64,000 bases of DNA from Cyrtodaria siliqua (taxonomy: Eukaryota > Mollusca > Bivalvia > Adapedonta > Hiatellidae). This document shows positions 1 through 12,010 of this stretch, piece by piece. Below the pieces are notes generated by a model, which had not been told where the DNA came from, searched no databases, and saw only the letters and a list, made by a program, of their open reading frames with translations. Both the position numbers and the translations under genes were made by a program. The first letter of the stretch is position 1, and each line of letters opens with the position of its first letter. The stretch spans positions 1 through 64,000 of the forward strand of contig JAWPHD010010992.1 of assembly GCA_037043455.1 (NCBI GenBank), written 5' to 3'.

Positions 1-1638
1 TACAGCACCATGATGTAGCATACTCTACAGCAAAATGATGTTGCATATTCTACAGCACAATGATGTTGCACACTCTACAGCACCATGATGTAGCATACTC
101 TACAGCAAAATGAGGTTGCATACTCTACAGCATAATGATGTTGCACACTATACAGCACACTTTACAGCACAATGATGTTGCACAATCTACAGCACACTGC
201 TGTTGCATATTCTACAGCACAATGCTGTTGCACACTCTACAGCACAATGATGTTGCATATTCTACAGCACAATGATGTTGCACACTCTACAGCACAATGC
301 TGTTGCACACTCTACAGCACAATGCTGTTGCACACTCTACAGCACAATGCTGTTGCACACTCTACAGCACAATGCTGTTGCACATTCTAAGCACAATGAT
401 GTTGCACAATCTACAGCACAATGATGTTGCACACCCTACAGCACAATGATGTTGCACACTCTACAGCATAATGATGTTGCATACCCTACAAGACAATAAT
501 GTTGCACACTCTACGGCAGAATGATATAGCAAACTCTACAGCACAATGATGTTACACACTCTACAGCACAATGACATTGCACACTTCACAGCACAATGAT
601 GTTGCAAACTCTACAACACAATATTGTTGCAAACCCTACAGCACAATGATTTTGCACACCCTACAGCACAATGATGTTGCACAATCTACAGCACAATGAT
701 GTTGCACACCCTACAGCACAATGATGTTGCACACTCTACAGCACAATGCTGTTGCACACTCTAAGCACAATGATGTTGCACACTCTACATCAAAATGCTG
801 TTGCACACTCTAAGCACAATGATGTTGCACACCCTACAGCAAAATGCACAATGATGTTGCACAATCTACAGCACAATGCTGTTGCACACTCTAAGCACAA
901 TTATGTTGCACAATCTACAACACAATGAATTTGCACACTCTAAGCACAATGATGTTGCACAATCTACAACACAATGATGTCGCACACCCTACGGCACAAT
1001 GATGTCGCATAATCTACAGCACAATGATGTCGCACAACCTACAGCACAATGATGTCGCACAATCTACAACACAATGATGTCGCACACCCTACAGCACAAT
1101 GATGTCGCACAATCTACAGCACAATGATGTCGCACACCCTACAGCACAATGATGTCGCACAATCTACAGCACAATGATGTCGCACAATCTACAGCACAAT
1201 GCTGTTGCACACTCTAAGCACAATGATGTTGCATACCCTACAGCACAATGATGTCGCACAATCTACAGCACAATGATGTCGCACACCCTACAGCACAATG
1301 ATGTCGCACAATCTACAGCACAATGATGTCGCACACCCTACAGCACAATGATGTCGCACAATCTACAGCACAATGATGTCGCACACCCTACAGCACAATG
1401 ATGTCGCACAATCTACAGCACAATGATGTCGCACACCCTACAGCACAATGATGTCGCACAATCTACAGCACAATGATGTCGCACAATCTACAGCATAATG
1501 ATGTCGCACACCCTACAGCATAATGATGTCGCACACTCTACAGCACAATGATGTTGCACACCCTACAGCACAATGCTTTTGCACACTCTAAGCACAATGA
1601 TGTTGCACAACAGCACAATGATGTTGCACAATCTACAA
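1..1638. repeat. 25-bp satellite array (CTACAGCACAATGATGTTGC type)
   Basis: About 65 head-to-tail copies of a 25-bp unit, cut by the left window edge. Units drift between TGATGTTGC, TGCTGTTGC and TGATGTCGC variants. From about 1020 to 1500 a GTCGC variant alternates strictly between endings ACAAT and ACACC, giving a 50-bp higher-order unit. Short open frames here are products of the repeat, not genes. Confidence 0.97.
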
Positions 1639-1639
1639 T

Positions 1640-2105
1640 CTTATAGGTTTACCACCACCAATTACATGTAAACCTCCGAGGTGTAGTCGAATGTAGTTCC
1701 TATAATACAAAGTAATCCCTCCTTTTTCGATGGAAACGGGCATTATAACTAGGGGAAAACTGCCCATTTCTATTCGATTTTGTGGTTATATGTATAAGAA
1801 GCGTATTAATAGGTTTTACTGGATCACTGATGAACATTTTCGAAATTTCGACTCTATGGTTACACTTTGTGAGCAATGAAAACAGCTGTACCCTTGACCT
1901 GTTTAGTAAACAAACAAGAACTTTCTTACATGTCTTGTGACCCCACGTTTTGTGGTGATTTTTGAAATGGAAAAATAGTTTTCTATATGAACATTACACT
2001 GCTGCATTATCCATACTTGAGTTGAATTTGCAGCAAATCATTAATATGTGACACTTTAACATTGGTGTCTATGGGGAAAATAATTAGTGCTTTCATACCT
2101 ATAAG
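1640..2105. repeat. Interspersed repeat R1, copy 1
   Basis: About 465 bp starting CTTATAGGTTTACC directly after the satellite and ending ATACCTATAAG. The first and last nine bases are inverted complements (CTTATAGGT/ACCTATAAG), suggesting very short terminal inverted repeats. Nearly identical to 2972-3449, in the same orientation. No coding potential. Confidence 0.85.
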
Positions 2106-2971
2106 AGATACGTGCAGTAATTAGGACTCGCTCAGATTCGTACCTAGGGACACTTTTCCGATTACAGTTGGTAACATAAGCTCAGAAATTAGTTTTCCAT
2201 AGTTTATTACATAGGTTTTGAGCGTTTTTAGTCCAATTTTGTCTATAAAAGCCGTAATTTTGAGTTTCATTTTTTTTTTCGTGTTAAAAATGACGTATTG
2301 GTGAAGTGTTTGCAGTTGAACTATGTCTTTTTGGTATCAACATGTAGGGTTGCATGTTTGCAACATGTTTTCATGAATTAAATCTGCATGACAACAGGTT
2401 TGGTAGGCATGAAACCACTAAATCTTTCCCCTACCTCTCTAAAATAGGATACTGTGAAAAATGAAGATTTGTGTAAAAGGTAAAATATTATTCCTTATCA
2501 TTTAAACTCCACTTGGTAGCGTTCAGCTAGTATCAATTCTGATTTTAGCGGTATTTTTGGCATTATTAAGCTCGTATTCGCTACTATAATCAGGTATGGT
2601 ACCACTAATTTTGAAGAATTTGACTGAAAAATCAATTTTGGCACGAGAATCGACATAAATTGGCATATTCATCGTCCTAATTGTACCTAAAATGCATATT
2701 TTATTTATGTCCATTGCATGTTCTAAACATTTGATCTATTTAATATGGTGTATTGACAAGAAGTGCCGTTTGGTATGACAATTCAGATAGTGTAAAATTA
2801 AAAAAAAAAATCTCTGATTTTTGTCAATTTCAGACTATTGTCCTTGGTATTCACAAGACCATATCTCGGCAAATAATCATTCTATTTGCATGAAGTAGGT
2901 GTTTTTAAGCTTGTTATGAAAATGACAACACAAAATCCTCATTTAAGAAACATCTGAACATGTTTTCTCCT
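2106..2971. other. AT-rich spacer between R1 copies
   Basis: Non-coding AT-rich sequence with poly-T and poly-A runs. No gene, RNA or repeat with another copy in the window was recognised. The two flanking R1 copies give it the look of an LTR-like interior, but no element coding sequence, primer-binding site or polypurine tract was seen. Confidence 0.5.
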
Positions 2972-3449
2972 CTTATAGGTTTACCACCACCAATTACATG
3001 TAAACCTCCGCGGTGTAGTCGAATGTAGTTCCTATAATAAAAAGTAATCCCTCCTTTTTCGATGGAAACGGGCATTATAAGTAGGGAAAAACTGCCCATT
3101 TCTATTCAATTTTGTGGTTATATGTATAAGAAGCGTATTAATAGGTTTTACTGGATCACTGATGAACATTTTCGAAATTTCGACTCTATGCTTACACTTT
3201 GTGAGCAATGAAAACAGTCGATCAATAAAAACAGCTGTACCCTTGACCTGTTTAGTAAACAAACAAGAACTTTCTTACATGTCTTGTGACCCCACGTTTT
3301 CTGGTGATTTTTGAAGTGGAAAAATAGTTTTCTATATGAACATTACACTGCTGCATTATCCATACTTGAGTTGAATTTGCAGCAAATCATTAATATGTGA
3401 CACTTTAACAATGGTGTCTATGGGGAGAATAATTAGTGCTTTCATACCT
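2972..3449. repeat. Interspersed repeat R1, copy 2
   Basis: Direct repeat of 1640-2105 with scattered single-base changes and a roughly 17-bp extra segment near 3214 (GTCGATCAATAAAAACA). It diverges from copy 1 after ATACCT near 3449. Overlapping short open frames on both strands are unconvincing. Confidence 0.85.
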
Positions 3450-4997
3450 GCACAGCAGTGGTGTATATTAAACCGTATACGCAACATGTGTATGCTGTAT
3501 AGGTTCGGAAAAATAAATCGATATGAAGTATTTGTATCTATTTAAACACGTTTCGGAAATGTGTTTAAACCGATCAATGAAAACATCTAGACAGTATTAC
3601 TTTGCCCCTGGGCTTATGTGCATGTTATATAATATTTACTTTAATGCAGTATTTGTTCGATCCTTAATTCTATTTTGCTCGTATGATTTTGTAGAATGTC
3701 ATGTCATGTGCATTTCACAAACAAATATCATAATATGGACTTCTTAAAAATATGTTGTTGTTAATTGAAATAAGACGTAACACATTATATCAGATTTCTT
3801 CTCACATTAAAAGACAGCTGATACACAATTATTTAAACCGCATAAGAGAACATTAGGCTTAAAAAGACACACGTGTTACGGGTAAAATGTAACATGAAAG
3901 GAAGTGCAAAACCAGCAACAACGATTTTAAAAATATAATCAACACATGTATCCAGAGAGTACAATGAAAAATGTTCGTTTATATAATACAAATAAATAAG
4001 ATCCAGTATTTCTTTAAAATCCGAATTGAGAATAAAGTCCAAAAAATATTGGCGAGTTTTCCTTTAATCAAATGTGTCAAGTGTCCCTTTAATCCAGCTT
4101 TTTTAAAAGTCTTTCCTGGTTTAATTATTAACAATAGTCCAAATAATCCAATGCCACTGTTAGTATAGACGGGCAAAATGGTTGGTATTAGAAGTTCCCT
4201 CACGATATATATTTTAATTCAAAGGCATTCAACATATTCACAATGTTTCTTTTAACCTTATATTGAATTAATGCAGTAAATACTGAACCAAACAGTGAAC
4301 AATAGACAATATCGCAAGATACTGTCAAAGAATCTTTAGAATTTTCCAATATGATAGACATTTTTATTTATTTAAATAACCTTGAATGACAGAAGCACAA
4401 CAAACATCATATGACGTAAACATCTTATTTACTCATCCAGAAGCTTCTGTATGTTACTCATGAATGAATGAATGGCCCTGGATGACACAATAAAATGCCA
4501 ACATCATCATTATAAACACGCATAGTTAACACACTGCAGTCCCAAGAAGTTATCAAACAACAAAATGATCACCTAAATTTTATTTATAGTTATGCTTTTA
4601 CTTTAAATCTGATAGTATTGAAATAAATACAAGATTTGAATTTTTATTTTTTCTTCGTTCTACCTTAGCTCTAAATATATTATTGATGCAATATAATCAC
4701 CAATTAGTAATATGCTTAATTTAATCACCAATTAGTAATAACGATGCAGCGATTCAAGTTATGTAGCGAAACTAAAATCAAGATTGCTCTATGTCCCTTT
4801 AAAGAGACACACGGCAATCTTAATTAAAAACTCATGGTATCCGGTTCATCTCGATATTGTGTATGTTTGTCGTTAGATAATCTCTATTTTTCGACGAAAG
4901 AACTTAAAACTGTTTTACGCTTTGATAATCATAGACACGGATTTGATAATCATTCTTACTTCCAATAATCATAGATACCAGCTATCATCTCAAAATA
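3450..4997. other. AT-rich non-coding stretch
   Basis: No recognisable gene. Open frames of 65-75 codons overlap on both strands and show no domain. CACCAATTAGTAATA occurs twice near 4700-4740. Nothing else noted. Confidence 0.4.
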
Positions 4998-5140
4998 GAG
5001 CGATAATGTATGTTTATCGACTAACAACGTTTTTTCGTCGATAAATAGGGAGTCTCGAGCGATAATGTATGTTTATCGACTAACAACGTTTTTTCGTCGA
5101 TAAATAGGGAGTCTCGAGCGATAATGTAGGTGTATCGAGT
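4998..5140. repeat. 59-bp tandem repeat, about 2.4 copies
   Basis: The unit starting CGATAATGTATGTTTATCGA recurs at 5001, 5060 and 5119; the third copy is shorter and diverged. Each unit carries an imperfect ATCGA/TCGAT inverted pair. Related sequence occurs in reverse orientation near 48140-48180. Confidence 0.85.
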
Positions 5141-5448
5141 TAAAACCTTTTTTGAGGTTCGGTTTTAGATTCGGTTTCCAGGTTCTTAAAACCAGTTTGA
5201 GACTTAATTTTTTTTTTTAGATTTTTTAAAAACAAATACCGTGCAATAAACGTTATGTTACAGTATATAAGAAGTATGAATAAGAACCACCTGCGTGTTT
5301 ACGGTTTCAAAAAAGGTCATTTATGCATATCACAATGCCAAACTACAGTGTGGAGGTTGTAACACTACACGTATACACGCAGTTCAAATCATTGTTGTTA
5401 CTTAACGTTATCATGCACTATTTGCGTCCGTTTACATTCTTTGATAAG

Positions 5449-5703
5449 CGTCTCCGTGGCCAAATGGTTAACGACGTTGCGTTGTAAACCGTCGCCTCTC
5501 ACAGCCGCGGGTTCAAATCCCACTGGGAGCTCGATTTGTAAGTGAGGAAGTGTCGATTCTTGCGGATGGCGGGAGGAGTACAGAACTGGTTCTGCCCAGG
5601 AAAAGTGGATGGTCTGCCTCCACCACAAACAATCGTCATATAAATATAACCTTACATGTGTTGAAAATGACGTAAAACACCATACAAAACAACAACAACA
5701 ACA
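5449..5703 (+). mobile_element. tRNA-derived SINE, family S2 (full-length-looking copy)
   Basis: The head resembles a tRNA gene with an internal polymerase III promoter: A-box-like TGGCCAAATGGTTAACG near 5457 and B-box GGTTCAAATCC near 5510. The body follows (GAGCTCGATTTGTAAGTGAGG, then a part rich in CTGCCTCCACCAC) and the end is an AAC-repeat tail near 5690-5703, as in tail-primed SINEs. An antisense open frame across it is an artefact. Partial relatives lie at 7182-7343 and, reversed, at 55298-55490. Confidence 0.82.
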
Positions 5704-6224
5704 TATTATGTGATGTAACTTGATCAAGTAAAGCGAACTAATGAAGTCCCTCCATTCAATTCAAACATTGAACAGTAAGTCGTATAAACGTATAAACTTA
5801 TAAAGCTTCGGATTGTGAGATTACTCTGATATGCGACTCTGTTATGGTTTATATTTGGAATTGTATTAAAAAAAATTATTGCGATTATGCGGGTTTAAAC
5901 GCAAGTATTTACCATAAAGCACGTCGAATTGATTCGCAAATTGTCGGCCTTAATGCGGTTTTGAACGGTTGTAATGAATGATGAATTAACATAACGTGCT
6001 AATCGGCTTTAAACGCCGGTAATGAATGGCAGTACTAAGCAGCTCTATTTTTTCTGGAAGGTTGGTAATGATAAATATCCTCAAACCTTATATGATAATA
6101 TATGTGCGAGAGAAGAAAGCAAGTTATAGAAAATGTTGTAAGTTGGTTATCACTAAGGAAAGACGTGCTCTGGCTTATCTGTTTAAAAAGTGACTTGGTT
6201 ATGTCGTCTGTAAGTAACAGCCGC
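5704..6224. other. Unassigned non-coding sequence
   Basis: Contains two phrases of the type GCGGTTTTGAACGGTTGTAATGAATG / CGGCTTTAAACGCCGGTAATGAATG near 5955-6030, a weak local duplication. No gene seen. Confidence 0.35.
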
Positions 6225-6985
6225 CGGTTTTTTTTTGCCGCGCCGGTTTTTGGCAAAAACAGCAAGTAATTCCGAATGAGCTAGGGCACTTTCGACTATA
6301 TCATATGAAAGCACATATCAAATGATTGTAAAATTATATTCTATTTCATTGGTGACACTTTAATTTTTCCGAGAAATTTGACGCAAAGTTGACCTTTCCC
6401 ATGGGAAAAGCCTATTTTCCCATGGGAAAAGCTTTTTTCCCATGGGAAATGGTCTTTCCCATGGGACAATATGTTCCCATGGGAAATGATTTTGGCAGTT
6501 TTCCCATGGGAAAAACAAAAAGTATTTATCTTTCAATATAATGTCAAAATAGTATGCGGCTTTCATATTTAGGGTCTATGACGAAGTTTTACAGCGATAC
6601 AAGCACTTTGATATTTTCCCATGGGAATATTTTCCCAATATTGTAATTTGGGAAAATTTTCCCATGGGAAAATGAGTTATTTCTTAATAGCTAAAACAAC
6701 ATTTCAAAGCCTGGAAACATCTTCTGTTGCAGTGTTGACAATTAAATATGCCCTTATGTTTATAATTTAATGAAATAAAAACTTTCCCAAAATAAAATGG
6801 GAAAATTCTCCCAAATTCTTTTTGGGAAAATTTTCCCAAATGTTATTGGGAAAATTTTCCCAAAATGTTTTGGGAAAATTCTCCCATTTTCTGACTGGGA
6901 AATTTCTCTAAATATGTTTTAAGGTAATGAAAAAGAAAAAAATCTTCCAAGTAAGTATTAGTCAAAATATCAAACCAAAAAAAAA
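6225..6985 (+). repeat. Palindrome-rich element (TTTCCCATGGGAAA clusters), copy 1
   Basis: A roughly 0.75-kb interspersed unit whose reverse complement recurs at 43493-44245. From 6395 to 6675 it carries eight palindromes of the form TTTTCCCATGGGAAAA, the first ones spaced about 20 bp apart. From 6783 to 6900 it carries alternating TTTTCCCAAA and TTTGGGAAAA blocks that are mutually complementary. The single strand could fold into many interchangeable hairpins. No coding sequence; the open frame across it simply translates the palindromes. Confidence 0.88.
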
Positions 6986-7181
6986 AAAAATCAACCAGTT
7001 GTTTAAGATTGAATATTTTAACTCAGATCTGATTTTAACTTAGCATCTCAGATTCAGATTTGAGTATGATGTGTTGCCTTGCGATTGGTCCTTAACATAG
7101 TAATGTGACTCGTGCATAGCCTGACAGTTATTGATACTGCACTGTTTTTCCCCATGGGAACCTGTTTTCCTACATACCATT

Positions 7182-7343
7182 GAGCTCGACTTTAAGTGAG
7201 TAAGTGTCGATTGTTACGGATGGCGGGAGGTGTACAGTACTGGTTCTACCCAGGAAAAGTATGGGTGGTCTGCCTCCACCACAAAAAAGTCATATATAAC
7301 ATTGCGTGTATTGAAAAGGACGTAAAACACCACACAAACAAAC
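7182..7343 (+). mobile_element. SINE S2, 5'-truncated copy
   Basis: Matches the body of the 5449-5703 element from GAGCTCGA through GTAAAACACCA and ends in an ACAAAC-rich tail. The tRNA-like head is absent. Confidence 0.7.
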
Positions 7344-7987
7344 TACATTGTTTCAAAAAAATATTTCATTCGTTTTCATTCATTTTATATCCTTACACTA
7401 TAATGCATTGATCAAGGCAATGTCAAATGCCTTAAACGTTGACTTTCTAGCCCAAACATGAATAGAAGTCATTGATTTAACAGGGGTACTATTTCCGTAA
7501 AGTTCCATGATTGTATGTCTAACAGTGACAAATTACAGTGGAAGGAGTGTTTCTCAGAACTGGGTCATTGTCAGGTTAATGTGACCTTGATGATCAACTG
7601 ATCCCAAAAGCAATAGGCTTCCACCTATCTTAAAGGGCAATATACCAACAAAGTTTTATATGGTGTTGTGCTTTCAGAGTTATCTCGCAGAATGCATATT
7701 TTATTAAGATCATTGCAACCTGTTAACCCAAAAACAAAAGGTTTCTACGCTCGCCAAGGGACAATTTATCTATTAACGTTTCATGAATGTGGGTGTCATG
7801 GTTTTGAAGTTATCACACAATGTGTATTTCCATATAAGGGATGGCAATCTTGACACTTGTCCTACCAAGCGTAGAAAATAACATGTTTCCTCTCCTCAAG
7901 GGCAATGTACCTATGAAAATTCATGAGCGTTATGGTTTCAAAGTTATCATGCAGCATTTGTAATTGCTTAATGTCGGACGAACTGAA

Positions 7988-8165
7988 TTGAATTGGGTTT
8001 TAAGACGCACCAACACATGAAAGGTTATATGTCGCCTAAAAGGAATGAACGTGCAAGGCTCATCCTCCATCTACATCAAGATAAAATATGGTGAATGGCA
8101 AGATAGAACCACGTTTCCAAGTCTGCATATGGGGTGTCATGATAAAGACCTTAAATAACCCCATA
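7988..8165 (+). repeat. Interspersed repeat R3, partial copy
   Basis: Begins TTGAATTGGGTTTTAAGACG, continues CACCAACACATGAAAGG and CCAGGCTCATCCTCC-like sequence, and stops early. Fuller copies are at 16307-16690 and 23661-24065. Probably a SINE or short non-autonomous element; no polymerase III box was recognised. Confidence 0.65.
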
Positions 8166-8222
8166 CCATGTACTCTTTTTCAAACGGGCGCATAAAAACG
8201 TGTTGTCGAAACAGATCTACAA

Positions 8223-9725
8223 ACAAGAGGCCCGCCCAAGAGGGCCTGTATCGCTCTACTGGCTCTGTGGAGTCTGTGATATGCGCAACTAGGCTTGAAA
8301 CTAATCATACTTGCCAAGTTTCACTGAAATCCAGTCAGGAGTTTGGGAAGACTAATTCTGGAGAAAGTTTATGTATAAGGGGCAATAATTGTCAAAAATC
8401 ATTCAACAAAAACATGGTGATGATATGTGCAACTAGGCTTGCTACTGCTCATCACTGCCAAGTTTCGTTGAAATCCAGTCCAGCATTCAGCAGAGCTAGC
8501 ATGTACAATGTTAGTGTATTCAAACCTTTAAAGCGCTATAACTCCGCAAAAAATCATTCAACCGGAACACGGCGATGGCATGCACAACTAGGTCAGGTAC
8601 TGATTATCCCTGCAAAGTTCCACTGATATCCAAACTGGGGATCAGGAGAACTAGTCTGGACAATATGTGTGTATTAAAGCCTTTAAAGGGCCAAAAATCT
8701 TTCAACAAAAATACAGCTATGACATGCATAAGTAGGCTTGGTACTGATCACCTCTGCAAAGTTTTGTTGATTTTCGGTCTGGGGTTCATGAAATATGGTC
8801 CGGATATTTGTTTTACCCCTGTCAAAAAACATTCAACCGGAATGCGTGGACGATATGCATAACCATATTTGGTACTGATCATCCATGCAGTTCATTAAAA
8901 TTTAGCCAAACGAAGGACCTATCTTCTTAATGTGGCAAAATACAGCATGTTTAACTAATCAAAGGGCATAACTCTGGTGTTACTAATCCGATTTTGATGT
9001 GTACCTTCTTTGAGGCTTTCTAGACTATTGCATCTGGCTGGTTTTTAAGCTTGTCTGATCTTTTGTTGATATTAACGAGCGGTGTTAGTTTGGTACAGAT
9101 CAAATAATAAATGAAAGTGCTAGAGTGTTAACTAGGCAGAAAATCACACTTTTCAACAAAACAAGGGCCACAACTCTAGTGTTACAAATCTGATCTGGCT
9201 GGTTTTCGAACAGATCTGAGCTTTCATTGATATAAATACACTGGCAAAGTTTTGTAAAGGTCAAATACAAAATGCAGGTGCCAGAGTGTAAACAAGACTT
9301 AATTTGGCACTTTTTAGCAAAACAAGGGTCATAACTCTGGTGTTACTGATCCGATCTGGCTGAGCTTCCATTGATATAAAAACATCGACAAAGTTTCATA
9401 AAGATCAAATACAAAATGAAGGCGCTAGAGTGTAAATAAGGCTTAATATGGCATTTTTCAGCAAAACAAGGGCCATAACTCTGGTGTTACTAATCTGATC
9501 TTGCTGGTTCTCGAACAAATCCAAGCTTTTATTGATATAAAGACACTGGCAGAGTTTCGTAAACATCCGAGTTATAATGAAGTCCCTATCGTGTGAACAA
9601 GACAAAAGTTAATGGATGACAGACAACTCGCTATCCCATAATCTCTGCTGGCCATCGGTCAGTAGAGCTAAAAATTATAACCAAATCTCTGCTGGCCTTT
9701 GGTCAGTAGAGCTAAAAATTATAAC
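8223..9725 (+). mobile_element. Helitron-like/pearl-like non-autonomous element H1
   Basis: The head AAGAGGCCC...AAGAGGGCCTGT with GCTCTACTGGCT is the diagnostic start shared by seven elements here. The tail hairpin CTGCTGGCC..GGTCAGTAGAGCTAA is present twice (about 9645-9675 and 9690-9718), an apparent tail duplication. The interior holds diverged tandem blocks of about 150 bp that repeat ATCATTCAAC, GGGCCATAACTCTGG and AAGTTTCGT-type phrases. No protein is encoded. The Helitron assignment rests on a terminal hairpin followed by CTAA and is tentative. Confidence 0.7.
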
Positions 9726-10980
9726 CATTTCGGTAGAAATCTTAGTATATTGGGCGTATTAAATATACGACATTGATGCAAAATGTATAACATCATATGA
9801 TATAAGTAATCATTTCATTTAAAACACAATAATTCATGCAAAATTGAATGTGCCTTGAGGGTGCATGAGCTTTCGTCCCTCGGGTTTTCTGGTCGTAGAG
9901 AGATTGGTTTTTTCTCTTTAGCTACAACTACTATGGTTGTTCATTACGATTCTGGATACATCCTGAGATGTTTATTATTTTGTATGTGTTTCTTTAGTTA
10001 GTTTCTCCGGATGTGAACTTTATTGTTAGAGAATTCCTTTTGATGGGATGTAGTTTTGTTTACACTGTCTTGTCTATTTGGGCGCTGAGGACAGGATAAT
10101 AGCGAGATTGTGCGCATATAAAATCGATTCAAGCTAACCAGTAGAGCTTATTGCCTACTGACCGTTCCAAGTCGGTAACCCTGTCTTCACCACCCTTTCT
10201 CTTGGTTTTTGTCTCTTTCTTTGTATTATCAAGTACAGTGCGGACCTATGATGCCATTGCGTTCGGACGCTGTGGTTTCTATAGGACCCTATATCTCATT
10301 TTTGATACATAATAAACACCAGAATATGCTAAAAATATGATTGTTTTACTCAAATGATTTTGGTTTCACTTACAACATAAGTCAATACTGTAAATGTTGT
10401 TGTTGTCACATTCTTTGATTTCACTCACTGTCAAAATTATCCTCAATCTTATTGAAGCAAACTCGTAAAAGGGTAAACTCAAGTGTGGTCTAGGAAAAAT
10501 CGCACTGAATATGATATGCAACACAATCTATATCAACCTTCTTATCAAATTGTGTGAAAAGCGAAAAGAGTTCACTGAAATAATCATATATATTACTAGT
10601 CAAAATTTGCCCTTTTCTACATTATCATCGCAGTTAATCTCCATAACATGCGAGTCAATTTTGCTGATTGTAAAACTGATCAAACATCTAATTGTAACAA
10701 AGCTGGTAAGACAGATTGTCTCCTGGATAATCATGTTTCTTAACATTAATTAAGGTGCATTTTTACATTTTACCAATGACCGCTTACAGACTTCCATAAT
10801 CAATCACCATAATCGGATGTCTAAGTAACAGATGATCAGTGAGTTACAACTGATTAATCATTACAACTCATAATCTTTGGCAATTCAGCTAAGAAGATCA
10901 CTTGAAAAACATAATAATTATCTTAGTTCACACTGGTTTTGATTTTTGATTGATTTATGCTCCGTACCATTAATGTTTGA
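9726..10980. other. AT-rich non-coding stretch
   Basis: No gene or repeat with another copy in the window was recognised. An 80-codon open frame at 10511-10753 has no visible domain and composition typical of the surrounding AT-rich DNA. Confidence 0.35.
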
Positions 10981-10984
10981 CGGT

Positions 10985-11710
10985 GCACTCGGTTTTATCT
11001 GTTTTTCATTCCTATGTTTATGTGCTCATACATGGCTATAATACAACTTATGAAATATGCGAAGAGCTGCGTCTTTTTCCTCAGTATCTCATGTCTGTAA
11101 CTTGGTTGAAAAATCTCCAGCCTCTATGTGTTTGGAACATCTCGAGGCCCTGCTGTTGGATTATTTTACATCTCCATGGGGTTGAAATATCTCAGGCCTA
11201 TATCTGTTGTAATATGTTTTGTATCCATGTGGTAGAAATATCTTAGATCTATGTGGTTAAAATATCTGAATCTGAAGCATCTGTGGTTGAAATATATATT
11301 GTCATCATGCGGCTAGAACATTTTATTTTTTGGTCTCTGCATGGTAGAAATATCTCAGGTCATTCAGTATGTTTTTGAAGTATCTTAAAGTGGTTGAAAT
11401 ATCTTAGATCTCCTTTTGGTTGAAGTCTATCAGGTCTCTATTGGTTGATATATCTCTTATGTGGCTGACATATGTTACAATTTTATGCTGTTGAAATATT
11501 TCACGTCTTTATGCCATTGGAAGGTCTCGTATTTCTATGTAGTTGGAAAGGCTCGCGTCTGTATGTGGTTGAACTATCTCTTGTCTATTTTCAATTGGAA
11601 TATTTTCAGTCTCTCATTGTTCAAGTGGTTGGAATATTGTATAGGTTTCAGCATTGAGAATATAGTATGACTCGATGTTGCTGGAATATCTATCTGTCAC
11701 TGGAGTACAT
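10985..11710. repeat. Degenerate minisatellite (GTGGTTGAAATATCTCAGGTCT type)
   Basis: About twenty irregular copies of a unit of roughly 35-40 bp built from TATGTGGTTGAAATATCTC. The same unit in reverse complement (ATATTCCAACCACATAGAGA) forms the array at 38990-40080. Overlapping open frames rich in Trp, Tyr and Cys come from the repeat. Confidence 0.85.
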
Positions 11711-12010
11711 TGAGTGAACCTGAAATTAAATATAATTTATAAATTAAAATTCTTGTTAAGTTACAAAAATATTAAGATGACGACAGCACAAGGTTGTTCT
11801 ACTGGTTAACATTTTCGAGAAAGTGACATATACCTGTATTATTTTCCTCTATTCCTGTTTATTCAGTATGATCAAAACTTAGTGTAGTAGACCATTTTTT
11901 ACCATATAAATGCAATGATGAATTGGTGCTAGGCCTTAGGCTTTATTTTACGCTCTCATCTTAGTATAATTTTGATTAATTTTCAATAATTCATGATAGA
12001 TCATCTTTAA

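Noticed and set aside
172..928. Open frames of 72 and 60 codons in the left array
   Set aside because: They translate the 25-bp satellite; three units make 75 bp, so a frame stays open by periodicity alone.
1640..3449. LTR retrotransposon with R1 copies as LTRs
   Set aside because: No TG...CA ends, primer-binding site, polypurine tract, gag or pol remnant between the copies.
5449..5530. Possible functional tRNA gene
   Set aside because: Polymerase III boxes are present but the sequence continues into a SINE body and no complete cloverleaf was evident.
5398..5727. 109-codon minus-strand frame
   Set aside because: It is the antisense of the S2 SINE, including the complement of its tRNA-like head.
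6360..6566. 68-codon frame with repeated FPWE motifs (and its counterpart at 43907-44107)
   Set aside because: The peptide repeat is the translation of the TTTTCCCATGGGAAAA palindromes.
8168..8862. 152- and 95-codon plus-strand frames
   Set aside because: They lie within the tandem interior of element H1 and share repeated phrases with other H elements.
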